Assembly: GCF_905163445.1 (NCBI RefSeq)
Contig: NC_053180.1
Location: forward strand, 16,172,701-16,236,700
Length of the DNA stretch: 64,000 nt
DNA from: Pararge aegeria
Taxonomy: Eukaryota > Arthropoda > Insecta > Lepidoptera > Nymphalidae
Reading direction: 5' to 3'
Part shown: piece after piece, positions 1 through 9,150 of the stretch
Layout: every line of letters starts with the position of its first letter
How positions within the stretch are numbered: position 1 is the stretch's first letter
Notes under the pieces: model-generated
The model's database searches: none
Seen by the model: the letters and a program-made list of their open reading frames with translations, nothing else
What the model was told of the DNA's origin: nothing
Translations under genes and position numbers: made by a program

Positions 1-92
1 AGTAACTTTGAGAAGTGAGAGGTACGTGCTGGGATTCGAACTCGGTCCTACGAAAGTGGAGTCGAATTCCTACCCACTGAGCTATCACCGCT
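1..92 (-). mobile_element. SINE-C copy, cut by window start
   Basis: Head end of a reverse-oriented copy: reverse box B GGGATTCGAACTCGG and reverse box A ...CCACTGAGCTATCACCGCT. The rest lies left of the window. Confidence 0.65.
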
Positions 93-130
93 ATATGCAG
101 GCCTAGGGCCTAGTATTGAGTTTAAGTGTC

Positions 131-146
131 GTGTGTGTGTGTGTGT
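131..146. repeat. (GT)8 microsatellite
   Basis: Short GT run between two SINE-C copies in opposite orientation. Confidence 0.85.
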
Positions 147-211
147 AATCTGTGTCGTTCGAAACTATGTTAGGGCCAAAAGTATCATAATTACTAATAG
201 GTAAGTACTAT

Positions 212-531
212 AGCGGTGATAGCCTAGTAAGTAAAAATTCGACTTACCTTTTTGAGGGGACCGGGATTGAACCCACACAGCTCACACATCTATCACTTTG
301 CGCAGTTATGTGCGTTTTTTTATTCAAACAATTATAATATTAATTGATATAATTTTGAAGGAAAACATCGTACGGGAACCTGCAGGCCTGAGAGTTCTCT
401 GTTTTCATAGGCGTGTGAAGTTCTGCACTTAGCAGATTGGTGAACTCGAGATCAGCGTGGTGGACTACCACCATATTGTGGGTGAACACTCGTGCCCTGT
501 GTTGGTTCGGTAAAGGGTAATATGATAATAT
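212..531 (+). mobile_element. SINE-C copy, diverged
   Basis: Starts AGCGGTGATAGCCTAGTAAG (box A-like), with a box B-like GGGATTGAACCCAC, and runs through TGTGCGTTTTT, GAAGGAAAACATCGTACGGG and TGGTGGACTACCACCA to a TATGATAATA end. The order matches the 18617 copy. Confidence 0.65.
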
Positions 532-920
532 AACCTAACAACTGACTAACTAATTAACATACTTCCATGAAACAGCGATGAGCGCTATTAAGCTGATTCC
601 TGGCAAAGATTATTTAGGCATTTAGAACTTCAGAATTTTCTCCGGTCTGGTCTGGCCTCTCAGGACAGAAAGCAGGATTGCTGTCCACTTTACCAATCGG
701 CATTCATGGCCGCCACAAGACATGTTGTACCGGCCTTAGGATAAGAGCAATAAGAAGAAGACTACAACTTGATAACTGTACAGATCTGTTGATACTACAA
801 AACGAGATAACTACCCCTTTTATTTAATTGATTTAAACAACAAGCAATCAACACACTGCATTAGATACTATACAAAAAAATATATAAAAATCCACTTAGA
901 ACAAATATAATAACAATCTT

Positions 921-1030
921 ATAATATGAAAATTAAGCTTAATTTGCTATACCTACGCCGCGAAAAGCAGGAGGATCTGTATGGTGTAATTTATAATTTC
1001 TTTAATCCGTATACTCCACACCAATCTTTA
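921..1030 (-). mobile_element. repeat D fragment
   Basis: Reverse-oriented 3' half of repeat D (ATGAAAATTAAGCTTAATTT, then CGCGAAAAGCAGGAGGATCT and the ATTTATAATTTCTT block). The 5' half is missing. Confidence 0.55.
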
Positions 1031-2780
1031 CATAAATATAGAAATAAGAAAACCAAACCTGGTGACATAGTTTATTATCCCCCGGAAAAATGCATTGGTC
1101 CTTAAAGTATGGGTCTAGAAAGCTGAATTTGATATTGATGAAAATTTGGCAATTTTATGAATCTTACTTAGATTTTAGGAATAACAAACGGACTTCTTTT
1201 TTACCAGAAAAATCACCTAAAATACTAGAAATACATTCACACACATACAATATTATATTCGTTTGTTTATTTTTACAAAAAAAAATTAGTGGAAGCGAGC
1301 GTAACTACAGGCAAGTCTTAAATTTAAATATATTTTTTATAAATGTCTTTATGAAACAAAAATAAGAAATACAAAAACTACAAACATAACAAAAAATGTT
1401 TTATTTTCTGCGATCATAGTCTTCGCACGCGATTATCAGTATAATACGAGTACATTATATAAAATACTAGTTTTGGAAGAATTCTAACGAACATTAATAA
1501 TGAATGAATAAAAACCAGAGTTTCAATCGTCAATAATGTTTGCCTACTTATTATATAAATTAAGTTATAGAATACTTAATAATTTATTCTCGTTCGTTTC
1601 GAATAAAAGCACTTAAACATTTGTACTATAGGTACTCGTATTTTAATAATATTCGCATATATTTTTGTTTGTTAGACTAATTTTTTATTTGTATACAAAG
1701 GAAGATATAGCTTACGTAAGTTTTCCACAACGCCAAGGTAGTTAAAAGCCGCAAATCACTGTCGCCGCTGGTATGATATTTACCTAAATGGCCACCGGTT
1801 GGTTTTCAGGATCCTACGAGGAAGCGAAGGAGTGCGAGTGTTTTGTTTTATTCTTAATTTCTCGAGTGAACACAGTCATTTAAACACAGCACATGCACCA
1901 ACTAATTGGGTTAACGCAATGGTCTGGATCTGTACTTACTTCATCATCAACATCAATATCATTCTTTAATAGCCGCGTGTTGCAACTCCACATGGTTTTG
2001 TTTTTTTTAAATTAATAAATTAATAAGCTTCTGATATATATGTATCTATAATAATATATATCTATATAATGAGCTTCACTCATGTGCCGCTAATGTTATT
2101 TATATGCCTATGCGTGCACAGTAGGGACATGTGAGAGTACAGTCAACGTTACTGGCAATAATTGTTTTCAGAGATACAGTTAACACTAGTTCGGAAGACA
2201 AGGGCACCAATAAATTTGCTTTCTTTCTTATTCTTATAGGCACGATTGAAAGGAGGCGTTGCTTTGAAATAGTCACGATAAGCATCTATATCTTTCCTCC
2301 TTTTGCCTTCAAAATTATGGGGGACTCTGTTGGACTAAGAACTCGTCTATACAACGTTTGCGCTTCTCGTTCTTGGGCTCAGACTAGCCGATACGCTTGA
2401 CCTTCATGACCTGTCCACGACGAAGCAATTGCCGTCTTAAGTAGTTTTTATATACCAGGTTACAAAGTGCGCCATGTGCCGAGATCTACGAACACTGGAT
2501 GACTTATCCAGCGCACTAAAGTGAGATTAAGTCACTAAGTGGAGCGCAATGTCACTGTGTACCATATCTAGTTGAGAAATTCCGATAACTACTTATCTCT
2601 AAAGTTTTTATCAGATCTTGTTCAAACATGAACCAAAAACCAAAACCATAACCAACTTGAATTAGCTTCTCGAAAGTATCATATCATAACTTTCTATACT
2701 AAAATAGACCTATTGAAGGTACGTACTTTTCAAGCTTCATACATATAATTTATTCTATTGCAGTTAGACGAGCCGCTAAG
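1031..2780. other. no gene seen
   Basis: AT-rich sequence without recognisable exons. A GC-richer patch at about 1730-1850 is unexplained. A beat first-Ig exon was looked for here and not found. Confidence 0.5.
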
Positions 2781-3040
2781 TATAAATATAAATAAATAAA
2801 TATACTGCGACAATACAAACATCGCCATCTAGTCCGAAAGTAAGCGTAGCTTGTGTTATAGGTACTAAGATGACTGATGAATATTTTTATGAATAATATA
2901 CATAAAAACTCATAATACACATAAAAACACCCAGACACTGAAAAACATTCATGTTCATCACACAAATATTTTTCAGTCGTGAAAATCGAACCCACGGCCT
3001 TGGACTCAGATAGCAGGGTCGCTGCCCACTGCGCCAATCA
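2781..3040 (-). mobile_element. SINE-A copy (tRNA-derived)
   Basis: Reverse-oriented. At its right end are the tRNA-like head with box A (TTGGCGCAGTGGGCAGCG on the minus strand) and box B (GGTTCGATT, slightly diverged); at its left end is an AAATA-type tail. The body matches the other SINE-A copies (GATGAACATGAATG, CATCAGTCATCTTAGTACC, AAGCTACGCTTAC). The tail abuts the tail motif TATATTTATTTATTT typical of the family. Confidence 0.75.
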
Positions 3041-3673
3041 AAGTATGGAAAACCATTGTTAACGACTCGATCTTACAACTACATACATTTTTTGCCGCAA
3101 TTGTATTAATTCCTTAGTACATTTGCGAAAATATAGTTTATCATTGCATCGCGTGTTATTCGGGAATGACTTTGACAAATTGAACTTAATAACATAAATT
3201 AATTCCGCATAAAATGCAAAGCAAAGCTTTTATAAATCGATAATATATTTTTATTTTAATTTTTCTCTTTAACGATGCCGAATGTTCTTATTTTGAGTGT
3301 GTATATATTTTCCTTTTGAATGCGTTATAACGATTTGATTTCGTTTGAAGTTAATTATTTTGTTGAATATAGTTCGGAAGGTGGGATTAAATATAGAATT
3401 GAATTATGGGCGGGATAATAGAAATTCTGAAGCACTGTCAAAGCGGCGAAACGTGTTTTATTTAATTTGAATATTTATAAATTTAAATAAACTCTTAAAA
3501 CTTATATTCCATTATTTTTAGTAAAAAAGAAGCAAAAACGACGGGCTGTTATAAGTTACACGTGTCTTTATGTGTGCGTGTGTATTTGTGTGTCTTAATT
3601 AGCCCGTAGTGTTCTTAGCTACTTCACAACTCCCTCAATATGGGTATCATATTAGAAGAAGGGTTTTGGAGTG

Positions 3674-3921
3674 GATGACGTGTGCCTGGTGACGGCAGAT
3701 CAACATAATATAGTTCTCAACAACCTTCCTCTTCCCGCGGGTCTCTTACGAGGCAAATAATAAGCAGCAGCGTCCTCTGTGCTACTATTACCATTTATTG
3801 CGATCACTAATGCAGTCATCAGCACGTCTACCCAGCTTGGTGATTATGAGCAAACCCTCCCGCTGAGAGAGTCCTTCAGTGAAACAGGACTTTAGGACTG
3901 TTATGGGTTGTTGATGAAATT
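3674..3921 (+). mobile_element. LINE 3' UTR fragment ('GTCC/AACAGG...TGTTGATG' type)
   Basis: Shares ordered blocks with 28228-28450: CCGCGGGTCTCTTACGAGGC, GTGCTACTATTACCATTTA, TGGTGATTATGAGCAAACCC, GAGAGAGTCCTTCAGTGAAA. The end TGTTATGGGTTGTTGATG is the typical terminus of a lepidopteran non-LTR element. No coding part. Confidence 0.5.
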
Positions 3922-4183
3922 TAGGGATTACATTGATTATTCTATGACCAAAGTAGTACTCAGGTTCTACTATTATTATACTATTTAACAATTCTGATAG
4001 TTCATTTAAATATTTGGTTTACATTCTGCATTTTGGTATTCAATAGCTCATTGAGCCAAAGTTAATTTATTAAAGAGTATCCTAAACTGAATAAATAAAA
4101 TACATGCAAAAATTAGTACTTCGTTAGCCGGAATAATCAGATATTTATTTTATTTTTATGTAATACAGCGTAATTTTTAACAG

Positions 4184-4317
4184 AACCGCCGTTACTGAGC
4201 CCAAATGTGACGTCGGACCGGATGTCATACATCGGTGGAGATCACATCAGGGCGAACTGTACTTCACCGCCTTCGCTCCCAGCAGCGAATATCACGTGGT
4301 ACGTCAATGAACAAATG
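4184..4317 (+). CDS. beat-like: beaten path (beat) family exon: first half of second Ig-like domain
   Basis: Internal coding exon bounded by an acceptor (TTTTTAACAG, AG at 4182-4183) and a strong donor (ATG|GTAAGT at 4318). The first two bases finish a codon from an upstream exon outside the window; the exon ends in phase 0. The translation contains PPLLSPNVTS, then YIGGDHIRANCTSPPSLPAA and NITWYVNEQM. This is the beat-family pattern of a proline-rich linker, a G-D-x-x-x-x-NCTS strand with the first Ig cysteine (4258-4260), a short proline/alanine loop and a W-Y-x-N strand with the core tryptophan (4297-4299). Three N-glycosylation sequons (NVT, NCT, NIT) fit an extracellular domain. Beat proteins are neuronal Ig-superfamily ligands of Side receptors in axon guidance; the function here is inferred from the family. 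I cannot name the family member. The first Ig domain and signal peptide should lie upstream of position 1, and I found no candidate exon for them between 1 and 4183. Confidence 0.85.
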
Positions 4318-4360
4318 GTAAGTTTCACTCATTCTACTAGAACAGAGTAAGGAAAGTAAT

Positions 4361-4494
4361 AAAAATTAAGCTTAATTTTCTATACTCCGCGATCAGATCT
4401 TGGGCTATGTATTCTGTACGCACGTTTCCCTCTGACACCGGAGCATCCTTTGGAGATGTTGACTCTACAATGAATAATTATTGTTAAGTCAAAG
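4361..4494 (-). mobile_element. repeat D copy, internally deleted
   Basis: In reverse orientation it keeps both ends (AAAATTAAGCTTAATTTTC and GGAGCATCC...GTTGACTCTACAATG) but lacks most of the middle. It sits just inside intron 1 of the beat-like gene. Confidence 0.6.
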
Positions 4495-4776
4495 TCTTCT
4501 TAAGCAAACGTGCGGTAAAAGTAGACCGAGGAAGGGACCCCAACTGGCCCAGTAAGGAAGCTGCATGACCTCTTTACAGTATATACAGTAACGACGCTGT
4601 CTAGACGATGTCGGCATCCACCAAAAGATCAAAGGCGTCAAACTATAATAGTGTAATTGTATATCTTCTTCATATTGAGCTTATAACAAATGTTATTGTG
4701 TGAAAGTGTTATAGATTGTTGAAATGGTGGTACCTGCTTGTTAGGATACTACAAATAATATTTGCTTTGTGTATAT

Positions 4777-5700
4777 AAAAGCAAAAGAAGGACGCGTGCC
4801 ACAGCTAGTATGGTTATAATTGAATATGAAAGCTGGTGGGCAGTGACCCTGCTTTCCGCGTCCACAATCGGCCGTGGGTTCGATTCCCACAACTGGAAAA
4901 ATGTTTGTGTGATGAACATGAATGTTTTTCAGTGTCTGGGTGTATCTGTATTTTATAAGTATTTATGTGTATTATATTCATAAAAATATTCATCAGTTAT
5001 TTTTATGAATATAATACAATATAAGTACACAAGCTACGCTTACTTTGGGGCTAGAAATCGATCAGTGTATTGTCGTAGTATATTTACAAAAAAAAAAAAA
5101 TTGCAAATATTCGTTATATATTAAAAACAGTTGTAAATCTTAACAACTTATAATTAAACCCTATTCACGTGTGTGTTTTCAGTTCGTGGCATAGGACCTC
5201 TTTCTCACTTTAGTTTTGTATGTTAAAGTTTTTTTTTTTAAATACAAAATCTTTTTTTTTTACTTGAATGATTGGAACCATCATCAAGATTGTAAGGGTG
5301 CAGGGTATCAGAGCTTGATTTTTGACATAGATTTAGTTGGAAAGTTGGCGAGTAACGTAACATTTATCCTAGATAACGGGATTTGTTAATAAACCGCAAT
5401 AAAAGCGAAAGAGGACGCGTGCAACAGCTAGTATGGTTATAATTTAAAGTAGCGAATATATCGGTTATATATTAAAAACAGTTGTCAATCTGAACTACTT
5501 ATAATTAAACCTTATTGACGTGTGTGTTTTCTGTTCGTGGCATAGGACCTCTTTTTCACTTCAGTTTTGTATGTTAAAGTTTATTTTTTTCAATACAAAA
5601 TCTTTTTTTTTACTTGAATGATTGGAACCATCATCATGATCAGATCATTGAAGTTCAACTGTTGGGCACAGTTATCTCTATTGTAAGATTGTTAGGTTGC
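4777..5700 (+). repeat. local duplication, one unit carrying a SINE-A
   Basis: Unit 1 (4777-4830 plus 5101-5310) and unit 2 (about 5397-5690) share GACGCGTGC[CA]ACAGCTAG, TATATTAAAAACAGTTGT, TTCGTGGCATAGGACCTCTT and TACTTGAATGATTGGAACCA. Unit 2 has no SINE-A at the matching point. Both are in intron 1 of the beat-like gene. Confidence 0.7.
4831..5100 (+). mobile_element. SINE-A copy with internal inverted duplication
   Basis: The box A region is damaged but box B (GGGTTCGATTCCCAC) is intact, and the copy ends in a 14-base A tract. Where other copies read TTATCTTAGTACCCATAACA, this copy has a perfect reverse complement of its own preceding 20 bases (4969-4988 against 4998-5017). It lies inside the first unit of a local duplication; the second unit lacks it. 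Confidence 0.75.
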
Positions 5701-5760
5701 AGAGTCTAAGAGCATAAAACCACCACACTGCTCCCATGCTGGTTGGTGGGATCCAGAGTG
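5640..5760 (+). repeat. dispersed repeat G fragment in beat-like intron 1
   Basis: AAGTTCAACTGTTGGGCACA, AGAGCATAAAACCACCACAC and TGCTCCCATGCTGGTTGGTG. It follows directly on the second unit of the local duplication. Confidence 0.45.
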
Positions 5761-5814
5761 ATGCTGAGAATTTTTAATAGTCTAAAAGAATAACTCCAAT
5801 ACCATGCAATTCCT

Positions 5815-6056
5815 TGACGACCTCCCTGGTGCAACGGTGAGCGCTGTGAATTTAAGTAGGAGATGCCGGGTTCGATTTCCGGCAGGGGCAATTGCCGCTG
5901 GCTCGTTACCACTTTACCGACAAAGACGTGCCATTTGTAGCGATTTAGTGTTCCGGTGCGATGTCGCGTGGAAATCGATTAGCGGTATGACTACCATACC
6001 AGGATATCCCGCTGCCATCTTGGACTGCATAATCACTTTCTACCAGGATTACAACG
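5815..6056 (+). mobile_element. SINE-B copy in beat-like intron 1
   Basis: The tRNA-like head has box A-like TGGTGCAACGGTGAGCGC and box B GGGTTCGATTTCC. The body carries the TTACCACTTTACCGACAAAG, CGATGTCGCGTGGAAA and ATCTTGGACTGCATAATC blocks shared by copies at 35360 and 53688. It ends about 95 bp before the 6150 exon. Confidence 0.75.
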
Positions 6057-6149
6057 AGGTATAATGTACAGTTAGGATAGTAATCGTAAAATACCCGAAT
6101 GAATAGCTAATTAAAGCGATTTAATACTTTGTCTTCTTTATTGTTACAG

Positions 6150-6265
6150 GTTCCAAGTTTCACTGCAAACCACGTACTTAACTTCAGCAATGGGTATGCC
6201 TCGAGTCTATCCACGTTAGAACTAGAGGCCGCTGTCCTCTCTCCTGTACCAACCCTCATGATAAG
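6150..6265 (+). CDS. beat-like: beat family exon: middle of second Ig-like domain
   Basis: Internal exon between TTGTTACAG (AG at 6148-6149) and AG|GTAAAT (donor at 6266). It starts in phase 0, matching the phase-0 end of the 4184-4317 exon, and runs 38 codons plus two bases. The translation begins VPSFTANHVLNF and contains NGYASSLSTLELEA followed by SPVPTLMIR. In beat proteins this position carries the loop after W-Y-x-N and then a strand (short 'S-x-L-x-L-x-F'-like segment) leading to 'L-x-L-R/K-C', which is what is seen. The final arginine codon is split AG|A across the next intron and is followed by the expected cysteine in the next exon. A SINE-B copy ends about 95 bp upstream of the acceptor. 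The call rests on phase continuity with both neighbours and on family pattern; alone this exon would be hard to recognise. Confidence 0.8.
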
Positions 6266-6312
6266 GTAAATAAATAGAACTAGTAGTAACATTATTAGTA
6301 CTAGTAGTGTTT

Positions 6313-6557
6313 GACGGGCGATTGGCGCAGTGGGCAGCGACCCTGCTTTCTGAGTCCAAGCCCGTGGGTTCGATTCCCACAACTGGAAAATGTTTGTGTG
6401 ATGAACATGAATGTTTTTCAGGGTGTTTATATGTATATTATAAGTATTTATGTATATTATTCATAAAAATATTTATCAGTTATCTTAGTACCCATAACAC
6501 AAGCTACGCTTACTTTGGGACTAGATGGCGGTGTGTGTATTGTCGTATTATTTATTA
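6313..6557 (+). mobile_element. SINE-A copy in beat-like intron 2
   Basis: Complete head (GATTGGCGCAGTGGGCAGCG, then GTGGGTTCGATTCCCACAAC) and body, only about 50 bp downstream of the 6150-6265 exon. The short open frame here is the translation of the SINE and is not a gene. Confidence 0.8.
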
Positions 6558-6744
6558 CCTCTAGAATCTGTATACATTTAGAGAGTGATATGAACGGATT
6601 CGATTTCAAAACGTTGCAAACTAAAGTGCTACGTGGTTGTTCCACTTTTCCATTTCCCAGTATTTTCAATTTTTCTGCCAAAATCGCTATTTAAATAATT
6701 TACCAACTGTAAATGATAAAAATAACGAATTATTCGGAAATTTT

Positions 6745-6955
6745 GCCTGGTGGGAGGCTTTGGCCGCGGCTAGCTACCACCCTACCGATAAAGACGTGCC
6801 GCTAAGCGATTTGGTGTCCCGGTGCGATGTCACGTAGAAACCTATTAGGGTTATGACTAGGTACCATATTCCCTAACAGGTTAGCCCGCTATCATCTTCG
6901 ACTGCATCGTAACTTACCATCAGGTGAGATTGCAGTCAATAAAAAATTGCCAAGA
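6745..6955 (+). mobile_element. SINE-B copy, 5'-truncated
   Basis: Starts within the body (GGTGGGAGGCTTTGGCCGCG) and ends at GATTGCAGTCAATAAAAAATT. Lacks the tRNA-like head. In beat-like intron 2. Confidence 0.7.
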
Positions 6956-7437
6956 ATAATATTTATTTTTTGGTTACTGAACTACTTTTCGTAACCAAAC
7001 ACTGTTTATATAATAATGTCCCTTGTCAAAAACAAAAGGTGTCTATTTTCATGCAAATCCTAAGAAGGTAAAAATTTACAAAAACAACATTCCCGTAATA
7101 TTTTATGTATGCTTGGGTAGGTAAAAGAGGGCCTAATTTTATTCCCTTACCAAGTTTTGGTATATTCCTTTGAACTAGAAACCTTTCACAGTAATGTACT
7201 TAGGAGGTACTTCACCTGTATTCTCCGTAGGCAATGAGATTCAACCCGTAAAGCGTTACCGGGCCCGGTGTTACCAGGACGCTGTGAAAATAATGTCACG
7301 ACTCACGTATCTATTTTATTATTACTTTACTTTTGCACCAAGCCTTAGGGTATTATTTTAATTTGAAAATAGAATGCCTTTTATATAGCTTTGATCATTC
7401 CCGTCATTAAGAGTGTGTAAACTTTGTTTCATTTTAC

Positions 7438-7620
7438 ACCAGCTATCCCGGCGAACTTCGTACTGCAGGTCATTTTTTTTTTGATGAATGTTATATTTTA
7501 ATACTTATTATCCTATTCCGGTCTAAGAGGAATCCAAAAAATCAATTATCATAAAAATTGGTCCAGCCGTCCTTGAGTTATAAATGGTGTAACTAAGAGA
7601 ACTTTCTTTTATATAGGTAT
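7438..7620 (+). mobile_element. non-autonomous dispersed element fragment in beat-like intron 2
   Basis: GCTATCCCGGCGAACTTCGT, AATTGGTCCAGCCGTCCTTG, AGTTATAAATGGTGTAACTA and TTTTATATAGG. This block order recurs widely in Lepidoptera by memory; single copy here. Confidence 0.35.
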
Positions 7621-7621
7621 A

Positions 7622-7955
7622 GTCAAAGTCAAAGTCAAAAATATCTTTATTCAAGTAGGCCCACAGGTGGCACTTTTGATGCGTACATAAGAATTACACG
7701 GTAGTGAGATGATGGCGATAACCACATTCGTAAACTTAAAACTAAAGCTACGAGGGTTCCAAACGCGTCCCGGTCTAAGAAGAAGCCCACAACAAACTTA
7801 GCCGGGTGTTTTTTTTTTTTTTTTTTGCTATCACCATCTCACAATGCCATTTTAAATTATTAGAAGAGCAACCTGGTTAGAGCAATAATTTACACCCAAG
7901 CTTTTTTATCGTTTACGTAGTCCTTTATACTATAATAGGACTTTTCTATAAGCTT
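7622..7955 (-). mobile_element. CR1-like LINE 3' tail (GACTTT-tail type)
   Basis: Begins with AGTCAAAGTCAAAGTCAAAA, the reverse of a (GACTTT)n terminus, followed by TTATTCAAGTAGGCCCACAG, AAAACTAAAGCTACGAGGGT and GAAGAAGCCCACAACAAACT. These blocks recur at 29385. Only the 3' untranslated end is present. In beat-like intron 2. Confidence 0.6.
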
Positions 7956-8414
7956 ACATTTAATACAATATATAGATTACTATCACAAAAAAAAATTGAA
8001 ACTTATCGAATTAATTACTAATACTATTATTTAGTTGATTGATTGATACCCCCACCGCACTTCAATCCTTGCAATGATTAAGGGGTGTTTCGAAATTCAC
8101 CAATTTTTTTTACATGCTTATTACTTTTTTGTTTTACCTATTTGGTTTTGAGACGTGCGTGTAAATAAGATTTGTGTACTTAATGAAATGGGGGCTTTGT
8201 ATGGTTATGTGATATTATGAAAACCTTTATCCAGGTACCTAATCTGAAGGCCCGACTCTGAATAGCTCTTAAACAAAACACACCGCCCTGGACTAGTTTC
8301 TAAAGAATATATCGTCCCACTTATTTTATTTAACGGAATGTTTGTGTTTTCTTGTTTTCATACACCATTTTAATCATAAATAGAGATAAGAGTATAAAAA
8401 ACACATTGTTGCAG

Positions 8415-8518
8415 ATGCGAAGCGTCTATTTTCGACGTATGGAAAGCGCCGAGCCATACAATAGTTCTACGAGAGCGGAGCGCCAACCCAGCCTCCGCGC
8501 TAGGCAGGAGTTTCACGG
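8415..8518 (+). CDS. beat-like: beat family exon: end of second Ig-like domain, with repeat-derived 3' part
   Basis: Acceptor ACATTGTTGCAG (AG at 8413-8414). The first base completes the split arginine codon, then TGC (8416-8418) supplies the second Ig cysteine: R-CEASIFDVWKAPSHTIVLRE. The 'L-x-x-R-C-x-A-S-I-x-x-V' pattern is typical of the last strand of the beat Ig2 domain. The frame stays open to a TAA about 40 codons on. The proposed donor is ACG|G|GTGAAT (GT at 8519-8520), leaving one base that pairs in phase with the terminal exon at 11670. The last ~14 codons and the donor sit in a sequence that recurs at about 8630 and 9005, so the exon's 3' end may be repeat-derived or the real donor may be elsewhere. 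No better GT donor was seen in the preceding bases apart from a weak one at 8434 that would cut conserved sequence. Confidence 0.65.
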
Positions 8519-9150
8519 GTGAATACGTTTTATATAAATAATTTATGAAAACGTGAACAAAATAAAGCGTTATACCTGATGTAAAAGAAGCTAAGGTAAG
8601 CCTTGCTTAGCCCTTTTGTTTCCATGACACGCGCCCTGACCCTGCCTCCGTGCTAGGCGTATTATGGAGAAATTTCACGGGTGAATATGTTGTATATAGT
8701 TCTTTGCGATGGACGTGAACAAATAATGCGCAATATCCAGCATTAATTAAGCTAAGCTATAAGAATTACTTAAACAAATTCAAATTCAAAATGTCTTTAG
8801 TCATATATCACAGGCACTTATGAAGCGTTCATACATATAATGTTTACATAATTGTAAGGGGATGGTGATAACTTCGTTCGCCAACTTAAACCTAAAGCTA
8901 CGAGGATTCCAAACGCGCCCTGGTCTAAGAATAACCCACAACAAACTTAGCCGCGTAATTTTTTTTTGTTATCACCATCTCACAGTAAATAAAACTTTTG
9001 AGCAACTGCAATCACCTCCGGCATTTGCGTTATAGGCAGGGGTGTCATGGGAATATATGCCATATTTACGATAAACATGAACAAAACAGTTTTGCAATAT
9101 CCACCATGAATGAAGCTATTGCAACGTCATCTTCTACCGAAAATACCGGG
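8476..9150 (+). repeat. ~150-bp local tandem repeat (three diverged units) overlapping a beat exon end
   Basis: Units start near 8476, 8626 and 8999. They share GCCTCCG[CT]GCTAGGC, TTTCACGGGTGAATA, ACGTGAACAAA and AATATCCA[CG]CAT...GAAGCTA-like blocks, with the third unit most diverged. A LINE-tail element (8778-8995) sits between units two and three. The first unit contains the last ~14 codons and the donor of the 8415-8518 exon. It may be a tandem duplication of the exon 3' end with its intron start, or a dispersed element that was exonised. Confidence 0.55.
8778..8995 (-). mobile_element. CR1-like LINE 3' tail
   Basis: Starts AAATTCAAATTCAAAATG (reverse of a GAATTT-type terminus), then AAACCTAAAGCTACGAGGAT, GCGCCCTGGTCTAAGAATAA and a T-run before TATCACCATCTCACAG. 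Inserted between units of the 8.5-9.1 kb tandem repeat. Confidence 0.6.

Noticed and set aside
1..4183. Upstream beat exons (signal peptide, first Ig domain)
   Set aside because: No stretch with Ig-type C...W...C pattern and suitable splice sites was found; they are probably outside the window.
5804..6064. 86-codon frame just before the 6150 exon
   Set aside because: It is SINE-B sequence within the intron.
6360..6390. tRNA gene-like A and B boxes in SINE heads
   Set aside because: They are SINE promoters attached to SINE bodies and tails; no cloverleaf with acceptor stem closes.
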